A stretch of 64,000 bases of DNA, from positions 1-64,000 of the forward strand of contig JAICWL010000003.1 in assembly GCA_025934835.1 (NCBI GenBank). Direction: 5' to 3'. Under the pieces are notes generated by a model. That model was given only the letters and a program-made list of their open reading frames with translations, was not told the origin of the DNA and ran no database searches. Positions within the stretch are counted from its first letter, which is position 1; every line of letters starts with the position of its first letter. This stretch comes from Fimbriimonadaceae bacterium. Its GTDB lineage: Bacteria; Armatimonadota; Fimbriimonadia; Fimbriimonadales; Fimbriimonadaceae. The position numbers and the translations under genes were made by a program. Shown here piece by piece: positions 1 through 7,296 of this stretch.

Positions 1-124
1 AAGTCAAGCCTGCGCTAACCTCGTAGGTCCAGCGGTTATGCGCCTCGAGAGGCATCAAATCCGTGCCGCCACCGCGGCAACCCGCCAAAACCAGAACAGC
101 CCCTAGCATCCATGCTGAGCGCAC
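1..124 (-). CDS. Putative lipoprotein, N-terminus only (runs off window edge)
   Basis: Not in ORF track. GTG at 124 reads VRSAWMLGAVLVLAGCRGGGTDLMPLEAHNRWTYEVSAGLT, with hydrophobic signal and LAGC lipobox; same strand, just downstream of uvrD. Confidence 0.6.
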   Translation of the reverse strand, partial: MRSAWMLGAVLVLAGCRGGGTDLMPLEAHNRWTYEVSAGLT

Positions 125-151
125 GATCCATTGTGGCCCACAAACCACCCC

Positions 152-2368
152 TCAGACGGCCTCGAGCTTTGCGAGCTTCTGCACAAGCTTTTTGACTCCC
201 GTAACGCCTGGAAACGCGACAGTCACCTCAGAGTCTCCGGCGACCGGATTGCAGGCGATGACCACGCCGATGCCGAACTTCGGATGCCGCACGCGCTGGC
301 CCATTTCGAAAATCGGCTTCCATCCGACCGCAGGGCCGGTCTGCACCGCCGGCTTCGGCTCATTGAACGTATACGAGCCGTTCCTCTCGAGCCGCACCGG
401 ACGAGCGAGCGTATCGGGCTGATAGCCGGTCGCATTCAAAGTGTCCAGCAGCGTTTCGGGAATGTCGTCGAGGAACCGCGACCGGCGGTTGAAGTTCGGC
501 GTTCCGAACATCGATCTGCGGTGCGCATGGAACAGATGAAGCTCTTCCCTCGCGCGGGTCATGCCGACGTAAGCCAGCCTCCTCTCCTCTTCGACCTCGG
601 AATCCGACGACAAGCTGCGCGAGTGAGGAAATACGCCTTCCTCCATGCCGGCGATGAACACCACCGGGAACTCGAGGCCCTTGGCGGAGTGCAAGGTCAT
701 CAGCGTGACCGCGTCGCCGTTCGACCCGTCCAGAGAGTCTACGTCGGCGACCAGAGACACGCTTTCGATGAAGCCGCCGAGCGACGGCTCCTCCGTCGAG
801 GAGTCGTACTCGGTGGTGACATTGAGCAGTTCTTGGAGGTTCTCGAGCCTTCCCAGCGCCTCCTGCGAATTCTCCGCTTTCAGCGCGTCGAGGTACCCGG
901 TGGTTTGGAACAGCGAGCGCAATACCGGGGTTACCGGCCCTCGCTCGGCTAGCTCGGACGCTTCGTCGATTGCACCGACGAACGCCCTCAAGGCGGACGC
1001 AGCCTTCTTAGGAAGCTGGGATTGGACCGATTGGTCGCGAGCCGCCGAGATCAGCGTCGCCGTTCTTTCCGAAGCCCACGTCTGCAGCGCGGCCATGGCG
1101 CCCGGTCCTATCCCGCGCGTGGGTGTGTTGACCACGCGCCGAAAACTCACGTCGTCTCGCGAGTTCAGTACGAGCCGCATGTAGGAGACCATGTCCTTGA
1201 TCTCTTTGCGCTCGTAGAACCTCTGGCCGCCGATCAGCTTGTGTGGAATCCGCATCGTGAGGACTGCTTCTTCCATGACGCGGGACTGCGCATTCGTGCG
1301 ATAAAGCACCGCGAAATCGCTCCAGCGCCGCCGGCCGGACTGGAAGTCTCCCAGGATTCTCTCGGCGATCATCATTCCCTCGTCCTGCTCGGTTCCAGCC
1401 TGGCTGAGTGTGATTGGCACGCCGCTGTCGTTCTCGGTCCAAAGCTGCTTAACCGCGCGAGAGCGGTTTCGTCGGATCACCTCGTTCGCAGCGCTCAAAA
1501 TATTCTTGGTGGACCGGTAGTTGCGCTCGAGCTTCACGATCTTGGCATCGGGGTAATCGCTTCCGAAGCGAAGAATCAGGCTTACGTCCGCTCCTCGCCA
1601 GGCATAGATCGATTGGTCGTCGTCGCCCACCACCATCACGTTCCGGTGCTTGGCAGACAAGAGGCTGACGATTTTGTACTGCGAGTAGTTGACGTCCTGG
1701 TATTCGTCGACCAACACATGCTTGAAGCGCTGCTGGTACTTGTCCAGCACGTCCTGGCGTTGGTCGAACAGCCGATTCGTATGAAACAGGATGTCGTCGA
1801 AGTCGAGAGCGCACGCCTTGTGGAGCAGCGCGTTGTAAGACTTGTAAACGTCCGCGGCGATGCGCTCGACGAATCCGGTTGCCGTCCTCGAATACTCCTC
1901 GGGAGTCTGCAGCTTCTCCTTCGCGCTCGAGATCTCGTTAAGAATCGCTCTCGGCTGCAACGATTTGTCGTCGATGTTCTTCGCTTTGAATATCTCGCGG
2001 ATGAGCTGGAGTTGATCTCCGTCGTCGTAAATCACGAAATTCGGATCGATACCGATCGCTTTGCCATCGATTCGAAGAATTCGCGAGCAGAGCGCGTGGA
2101 ATGTGCCTATCCACATGGTTCGCGCCACGGCGCCACCGACCAGCGTTTCCACTCGCTCCCGCATCTCGCGCGCCGCCTTGTTCGTAAATGTGACCGCGAA
2201 GATCTCCGCGGAGGACACACCGCCTTGAATCAGCCTGGCGATGCGGTACGTGATCACGCGCGTCTTTCCCGACCCTGCTCCGGCGAAAATCAGAAGGGGG
2301 CCGCCCGGATGTTCGACAGCCTCGCGTTGCTCGGGATTCAGGGTTTCAAGGTCCAAAACGACGGACAT
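152..2368 (-). CDS. pcrA: ATP-dependent DNA helicase UvrD/PcrA family
   Basis: LNPEQREAVEHPGGPLLIFAGAGSGKT Walker A, VDEYQDVN, LTFTNKAA-like and LMTLHSAKGLEFPVVF SF1A motifs. Confidence 0.95.
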   Translation of the reverse strand: MSVVLDLETLNPEQREAVEHPGGPLLIFAGAGSGKTRVITYRIARLIQGGVSSAEIFAVTFTNKAAREMRERVETLVGGAVARTMWIGTFHALCSRILRIDGKAIGIDPNFVIYDDGDQLQLIREIFKAKNIDDKSLQPRAILNEISSAKEKLQTPEEYSRTATGFVERIAADVYKSYNALLHKACALDFDDILFHTNRLFDQRQDVLDKYQQRFKHVLVDEYQDVNYSQYKIVSLLSAKHRNVMVVGDDDQSIYAWRGADVSLILRFGSDYPDAKIVKLERNYRSTKNILSAANEVIRRNRSRAVKQLWTENDSGVPITLSQAGTEQDEGMMIAERILGDFQSGRRRWSDFAVLYRTNAQSRVMEEAVLTMRIPHKLIGGQRFYERKEIKDMVSYMRLVLNSRDDVSFRRVVNTPTRGIGPGAMAALQTWASERTATLISAARDQSVQSQLPKKAASALRAFVGAIDEASELAERGPVTPVLRSLFQTTGYLDALKAENSQEALGRLENLQELLNVTTEYDSSTEEPSLGGFIESVSLVADVDSLDGSNGDAVTLMTLHSAKGLEFPVVFIAGMEEGVFPHSRSLSSDSEVEEERRLAYVGMTRAREELHLFHAHRRSMFGTPNFNRRSRFLDDIPETLLDTLNATGYQPDTLARPVRLERNGSYTFNEPKPAVQTGPAVGWKPIFEMGQRVRHPKFGIGVVIACNPVAGDSEVTVAFPGVTGVKKLVQKLAKLEAV

Positions 2369-2374
2369 GGGTCT

Positions 2375-2380
2375 ACATTA
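2375..2380 (-). promoter_or_regulatory. -10-like TAATGT, 6 nt before pcrA ATG
   Basis: Reverse strand TAATGT-agaccc-ATG. Confidence 0.55.
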
Positions 2381-2555
2381 TGGGTCCAGGGCCGGTTCCA
2401 TTGCTGGCCTAATTCGAGGCGGCAGGCTCGGCCGAGGCGGCAAGCAGCTTTACGAAACTAGAACTCTGTGACATCATGAGCCCGCCCGACGTCATAATGG
2501 GCATCAGTCGACTAGCACGCTTGCGGCTCGTTCCGCGAGGGGGTCGGGAGAACGA

Positions 2556-4085
2556 ATGAAGCGATGTATCGGTAGTTTGGCTTTGGCGCTTGCAGCCGGC
2601 GCAGTCATGGCGCAGGCGCCCTTCACGATCGTGAGGCCGGTGGACAATGCGAAGGTTCGGGAGAAGGTCAAGGTCCTGATCCCGAAAGGGAGCATTCCTC
2701 CGGCGGGCTACATCGGCGTGTTCCTTGGCGGCAAATTCCTGCAGGCCACGGTTCCGTCGCTCGATCCGAGCGGCAAATACTACGAGTACGTGCTCGATAC
2801 CAAGGGGCTTGGCCTCGAAGACACTCAGCCCGGGCATCCGATGAAGCTCGAAGTAGCGCTGTACGTCGACTATAACGAACAGCCCAGGATCGTGGATCGG
2901 TCTTCTGTCGACATCAACATTGCGAACCACGCAAACATCAACCTCGGCAGCGGTCGCGTGCTCCGATACTCCTTCCACCCCGGCACGCAGATGATCTACA
3001 ACTTGGAGCAGCGGATTACCGAGGCTTCGATCGATCAATCTCAGCTCGACGCCGGCGGAAAGGCCGCGGAGCTTCCGGCGAGCGCCGAGAATCTGCGCGT
3101 GCTGTACGCGATCGACAACAGCTATGGCGGCGGCGATGGCCTCGTGCGCATCCAGCCGCTGCTGCCGCACGGAAAGGATTATTTCATTCACACGTTCGAC
3201 CCCGCGCAGGGCCCCCAACAGATCACCGAGGACGACTTCTCGGCGATGTACATGCGCATCACGTCGACCGGTCGTCAAGTATTCAGCAATCTCCCGGCAT
3301 ACTTCCCGCCCGAGGGTTCCACTGGCGCAGGCGTCGTGAACAACGTGTTCATTCGAGCGGCGCTGCCCGTGCTTCCGGCCAAGAAGGTCAAGCCAGGCGA
3401 TTCGTGGAGCACCAGTATTCTCCGGCCGTCGCCCGATCTCGACTTGAACAACGCCTGGAACGCCAAGACGCTGTTCGTGTCTCGGCCCGCAAGGGGTGAG
3501 TTCCAATCCGTCGAGTGGGAAATGGATCATCCTTGCGCGAAGATCGTGAACACGATCATCAACCCGACCGCCGCGGGGATCAAGGAAACCCAAACGTTTT
3601 GGTTCGCTCTCGATACCGGCAAGGTCGTAAAGATCGTCGAGGACACCACTGAAACTCAGAAAGAGACGCAGCCTGGCGGCGCGCCTGGCATGACGATGCC
3701 CGGACGCCCAGGGGGCCCCTCGGGATTCGGACCGGCGGGAATTCCTGGCGGCCTACCCCCAGGCGCAACCAAGGGTGGTCGCGACGGCGGAAATGCAGCC
3801 GGTCGAGTAGGTCCGATGGCCCCTCCAGGATCGCTGCACCAGATCGGCCCGGGACGCGGTGGCAAATTCGGAGGCCCAGGCAGGCCCGGCGGCGGACCTG
3901 GAATGCCTCCCGGCTTCGGTGGACCCGGCCGACCAGGCGGAGCGGGAATGCCTCCCGGTTTCGGCAGAGGCGGCATGGCTCCCGGCGGGCCCGGATTCGG
4001 CAACAACCGAATGGGGGCTCCTTCGAGCAACACGACCGTAGTCAACCAGCTTCGTATTCAGCGCGTATTCACGCTGGAGCACTAA
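2556..4085 (+). CDS. Secreted protein with Gly/Pro/Met-rich C-terminal region
   Basis: Signal peptide MKRCIGSLALALAAGAVMAQA; GGGAG-type SD (gggagaacgaATG); C-term GPGRPGGGPGMPPGFGGPGRPGG repeats. Confidence 0.85.
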   Translation: MKRCIGSLALALAAGAVMAQAPFTIVRPVDNAKVREKVKVLIPKGSIPPAGYIGVFLGGKFLQATVPSLDPSGKYYEYVLDTKGLGLEDTQPGHPMKLEVALYVDYNEQPRIVDRSSVDINIANHANINLGSGRVLRYSFHPGTQMIYNLEQRITEASIDQSQLDAGGKAAELPASAENLRVLYAIDNSYGGGDGLVRIQPLLPHGKDYFIHTFDPAQGPQQITEDDFSAMYMRITSTGRQVFSNLPAYFPPEGSTGAGVVNNVFIRAALPVLPAKKVKPGDSWSTSILRPSPDLDLNNAWNAKTLFVSRPARGEFQSVEWEMDHPCAKIVNTIINPTAAGIKETQTFWFALDTGKVVKIVEDTTETQKETQPGGAPGMTMPGRPGGPSGFGPAGIPGGLPPGATKGGRDGGNAAGRVGPMAPPGSLHQIGPGRGGKFGGPGRPGGGPGMPPGFGGPGRPGGAGMPPGFGRGGMAPGGPGFGNNRMGAPSSNTTVVNQLRIQRVFTLEH

Positions 4086-4122
4086 GCGCAGGTTGCCACG
4101 AAGCAGCGTAGTATAGGAGGAA

Positions 4123-4962
4123 ATGGCAGCCCTCCTAAGAGGAATGAAAAAACCGAGGCGGGATCTTCCGGACGATCCGGAAGAATTCCGCCTCACTCTC
4201 GTTGAGCACCTCGAGGAGCTCCGAAGCCGCATCATGCGCTCGATTGGAGTGCTGGGAGGCGCCTGGCTTGTCGCCTGGTTCTTCTTGCCGCCGGTGTACG
4301 CATTCCTGAACGGCGTCGTTGATGCCGCCATCTTGCCGACCGTACCGAAGGGCGTCGAATTCAAAGAGGTTTTTCACAACGCTACAGATCCGTTCATGCT
4401 GCAGCTCAAGCTGTCGTTCATGATGGCGCTCGCAATCTCGATACCCTTCCTGGTCCTTCAGATCTGGGGATTTGTGGCGCCCGGGCTCAAGCCGCAAGAG
4501 CGCAAGCCGTTCAAAGCCCTAGCGCCGTATTCGGTTCTGCTTTTCTTCACGGGCGCAGGGTTCGCGTGGCTTGTGCTGCCGAACGCTCTTCGCTGGTTCA
4601 CCTCCTACCTGGGCAACTTCAACGACGTGAGCCTTTACCAGGAGGCCGGCACGATGGTGTTTTTCATCATCAAGATGCTGATCGCCTTCGGTTTGGGCTT
4701 CCAACTTCCTCTGGTCGTGTTCGCCTTGGGGGCGCTCGATCTGCTGTCCGCAGAGACGCTCACGAAATATTGGCGCCACTCGGCGACCGTGATTTTCGTG
4801 GTGGCGATGATCATCACGCCGAGCAACGACCCGCTCACGATGCTGATGATGGCGATACCGCTCGTCCTCCTGTTCAGCGTCAGCGTGGTGCTCGTTCGCT
4901 TCGTGCAGAAAAGAAAGAAAAAGAAAGCTCAGCTAGCGGAGAGCACGGGCGATTCCGAGTAG
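4123..4962 (+). CDS. tatC: Twin-arginine translocase subunit TatC
   Basis: LVEHLEELRSRIMRSI N-terminal signature, 6-TM layout, ITPSNDPLTMLMMAIPL. Confidence 0.95.
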   Translation: MAALLRGMKKPRRDLPDDPEEFRLTLVEHLEELRSRIMRSIGVLGGAWLVAWFFLPPVYAFLNGVVDAAILPTVPKGVEFKEVFHNATDPFMLQLKLSFMMALAISIPFLVLQIWGFVAPGLKPQERKPFKALAPYSVLLFFTGAGFAWLVLPNALRWFTSYLGNFNDVSLYQEAGTMVFFIIKMLIAFGLGFQLPLVVFALGALDLLSAETLTKYWRHSATVIFVVAMIITPSNDPLTMLMMAIPLVLLFSVSVVLVRFVQKRKKKKAQLAESTGDSE

Positions 4963-4996
4963 AAGTCGGGTACAAATTACTGGACACCTGTCTACT

Positions 4997-5395
4997 TTGC
5001 GGCTTTGCCAGCCGTCCAGAATCCTCGTGAGCAAGCCCGTCTCTTCATCCCGTTACACGTCCGCCAATAGGGCCGAACAGGCCTCGCTTTTCGAAACCAC
5101 CCGCCCTGCACAGCCGCGTGTTGCAAAGCGCGGGGCGACGGTCGAAGTTTTCTGCACGCGGAGCGGACCGAAGCGCGGCGAGCCCGATCAAAGCTCGGTG
5201 TTCCGTACGAAGGCCGAGGCGGTCGAATTCCTCGTTAACCTGCACGGTCTTAGCCTCGAGGAGTCGAGGATCCTCAAAAAGGAACTCGCCCTGAATCTGA
5301 ATCGGAAATGGCACGGCTCGGATCGGTGCGACATACGCTCGCTCGAGGTCTCCGTGAAGGAAGCCCAGCATCTGCTCGAGAACGGCCCTAGGTAA
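4997..5395 (+). CDS. Hypothetical protein (start uncertain; TTG 4997 or GTG 5027)
   Basis: Intact ORF between tatC and rpsF, charged, no recognised domain. Confidence 0.5.
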   Translation: MRLCQPSRILVSKPVSSSRYTSANRAEQASLFETTRPAQPRVAKRGATVEVFCTRSGPKRGEPDQSSVFRTKAEAVEFLVNLHGLSLEESRILKKELALNLNRKWHGSDRCDIRSLEVSVKEAQHLLENGPR

Positions 5396-5396
5396 G

Positions 5397-5402
5397 GTAT
5401 GC
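5397..5402 (+). promoter_or_regulatory. Candidate -10 element TATGCT for rpsF operon
   Basis: TATGCT upstream of a structured ~65 nt leader before rpsF. Confidence 0.35.
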
Positions 5403-5418
5403 TCCCGAGTTGCCGCAA

Positions 5419-5451
5419 GGCTCTCTGCGCCGTGAAACGGCGCCGCAAGCC
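5419..5451 (+). promoter_or_regulatory. Structured rpsF leader, candidate S6:S18-binding motif
   Basis: Outer stem GGCT/AGCC, perfect 7-bp hairpin GCGCCGT-GAA-ACGGCGC (5427-5443), asymmetric internal loop containing a CCG; lies upstream of rpsF ATG 5473. Confidence 0.45.
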
Positions 5452-5472
5452 CACAGGGAGCGATCACAGCAT

Positions 5473-5772
5473 ATGCCTTCCAGAACTCGAAAATACGAAG
5501 CGTTTTACATCGTCAAGCCGGACTTCACGGATGCCGAGGTCCAAGCAGTAGCGGACCGCTATGCGGGCGTCGTGTCCTCGCACGGAGGCTCCGTCGAAAA
5601 GGCCGCCAAATGGGACAAGCGGAAGCTGGCCTACGAGATCAAGGGGTTCAAAGAGGGCAACTACATTCTCATGAACTTCGAGTCCCCCACGGATCAGATC
5701 TCGGAGCTGAACCGGCTCATGAAGATTAACGACGACGTGATCCGCCACCGCATATATTTGCTCGAAGAATAG
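5473..5772 (+). CDS. rpsF: 30S ribosomal protein S6
   Basis: RKYEAFYIVKPDFTDAEVQAV...DKRKLAYEIKGFKEGNYILMNF. Confidence 0.95.
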   Translation: MPSRTRKYEAFYIVKPDFTDAEVQAVADRYAGVVSSHGGSVEKAAKWDKRKLAYEIKGFKEGNYILMNFESPTDQISELNRLMKINDDVIRHRIYLLEE

Positions 5773-5778
5773 TAATCT
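5773..5778 (+). promoter_or_regulatory. -10-like TAATCT, 6 nt before ssb GTG
   Basis: TAATCT-aagatc-GTG. Confidence 0.4.
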
Positions 5779-5784
5779 AAGATC

Positions 5785-6210
5785 GTGGTTAACCGCGTTG
5801 TCCTCATCGGCCGCCTTACGCGCGACCCGGAGCTGCGAACGACGAACTCCGGAAAGAGCGTCGTCGAATTCTCGATCGCCGTCCAAAAGAAGATCAAGCC
5901 CCAAGAGGGCCAGTCGGATGCCGATTTCTTCCGCGTGAAGGCTTGGAATCAGACGGCCGAATACGTCAGCACCTACCTGACCAAGGGCAGACTCGTCGCC
6001 GTCGATGGTCGCCTCGAGAGCCGGAAGTACACCGACAAGGACGGCAACAACCGCGAAGTCATCGAGGTGATCGCCGACAACGTGAACGGCCTGGATCGTC
6101 CGCGCGACGATGCCGGCGAGGGCACTCCGCGGCCCGCTGCCGCAGCCACACGCTCGTCTGGCGGCGCTGCCCCAAGCGCGGAAGAGTACGACCCGTTCGC
6201 GGACGAATGA
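5785..6210 (+). CDS. ssb: Single-stranded DNA-binding protein
   Basis: GTG start; VNRVVLIGRLTRDPELRTTNSGKSVVEFSIAVQ OB-fold, acidic tail EEYDPFADE. Confidence 0.95.
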   Translation: MVNRVVLIGRLTRDPELRTTNSGKSVVEFSIAVQKKIKPQEGQSDADFFRVKAWNQTAEYVSTYLTKGRLVAVDGRLESRKYTDKDGNNREVIEVIADNVNGLDRPRDDAGEGTPRPAAAATRSSGGAAPSAEEYDPFADE

Positions 6211-6237
6211 TCGCTGGCCAGCGGCCAATTTAAGCCG

Positions 6238-7296
6238 ATGCCGATCGATCTGAACGACCGCAGGGAGCTCCAAAAGCAGGACCCGAAAGGGATGATCTCC
6301 CTTGTCGAGGGCTTTCCCGACCAATGCCGAACGGCCGTCGAGATCGCCAGAAGCGTGGCGCCCCCGAAACTCGAGCACCGGCCCGGATGCGTCATGCTCA
6401 CCGGCTTGGGTGGCTCGGCCGCCGGGGGGGATTTCGTGCAGGCGCTTTTCGATCACGCAGGCGCCGCGCCGTTCGCGGTCAATCGCGATTACACCGTTCC
6501 TCGCTACGTGGGCGTCGGCGACCTGGTGTTTTGCGCCAGCTACTCGGGCAATACCGAGGAGACGATATCCTCGTATCTTGCGGCTAAGGCTTCGGGTGCG
6601 AGAATCGTAGCGGTGACCAGCGGGGGGAAGTTGCGTGAGCTTGCAGAAGATGCAGGCGACACGGTCTACCTCGTCCCTGGCGGGCAGCCACCGCGAACGG
6701 CTCTCGGATTCATGCTTATGCCGGTTTTGGTGGTCTGCGAGCAGCTCGAATTGCTGCCCAAGCTGGATTTCGACGAGGCGTTTGCTGAGCTCGATCGGGT
6801 TTGCGGAAGCTCGAAGCCTGAGATCGAAGACTGCCGCGCGAAGCGAATCGCCATGGACCTACACGGCGCGGTCGGCGTTATCTACGGGCTAGGCATCTGG
6901 CAGGGCCTGATTGCGGGCCGCTGGAAGGGTCAACTTAACGAAAACGCCAAAGTGCTCGCGCTGGCGAATCGCTATCCGGAGCTGGACCATAACGAGATTC
7001 TGGGATGGCTGGGCGCGGCCGGGCAGGGGGTGGAGCGGTACGTCGGAGTGCTGCTGAAGGGCGGGGACGAGAGCCCCAAGATGCTGGCCCGAGCCGAGGT
7101 CACCGAGAAGCTATTGGATCCGGTCGTGAAGTTTCACCACGTTACCGCTCTGGGAACGGGGCTGCTGGCGAAGTTGCTTTCGCTGGCGTACCTTGGCGAT
7201 TTCGTTTCGCTTTACCTGGCATTTTTGAACGGGGTCGACCCGGAGGACATCAGCAGCATCGACACGCTGAAGCGAGAGCTTGCCAAGGTTAACTGA
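6238..7296 (+). CDS. Bifunctional phosphoglucose/phosphomannose isomerase (SIS domain)
   Basis: GLGGSAAGGDFVQ..., CASYSGNTEETISSYLAAKASGARIVAVTSGGKL SIS signature. Confidence 0.9.
   Translation: MPIDLNDRRELQKQDPKGMISLVEGFPDQCRTAVEIARSVAPPKLEHRPGCVMLTGLGGSAAGGDFVQALFDHAGAAPFAVNRDYTVPRYVGVGDLVFCASYSGNTEETISSYLAAKASGARIVAVTSGGKLRELAEDAGDTVYLVPGGQPPRTALGFMLMPVLVVCEQLELLPKLDFDEAFAELDRVCGSSKPEIEDCRAKRIAMDLHGAVGVIYGLGIWQGLIAGRWKGQLNENAKVLALANRYPELDHNEILGWLGAAGQGVERYVGVLLKGGDESPKMLARAEVTEKLLDPVVKFHHVTALGTGLLAKLLSLAYLGDFVSLYLAFLNGVDPEDISSIDTLKRELAKVN

Noticed and set aside
1022-2461. Long + strand ORF (479 aa) antisense to pcrA
   Set aside because: Shadow ORF from high-GC third-position bias; low-complexity translation and no motif, while the opposite strand is clearly UvrD/PcrA.
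2409-3593. 394-aa - strand ORF opposite the secreted protein
   Set aside because: Arg/His/Val-rich shadow translation with no motif; signal peptide and SD support the + strand gene.
3655-4020. Repeat-rich DNA as a possible mobile element or array
   Set aside because: Repeats encode Gly/Pro protein sequence in frame; no inverted repeats or transposase.
5464-6456. 330-aa - strand ORF opposite rpsF/ssb
   Set aside because: Antisense to two unmistakable conserved genes; shadow ORF.
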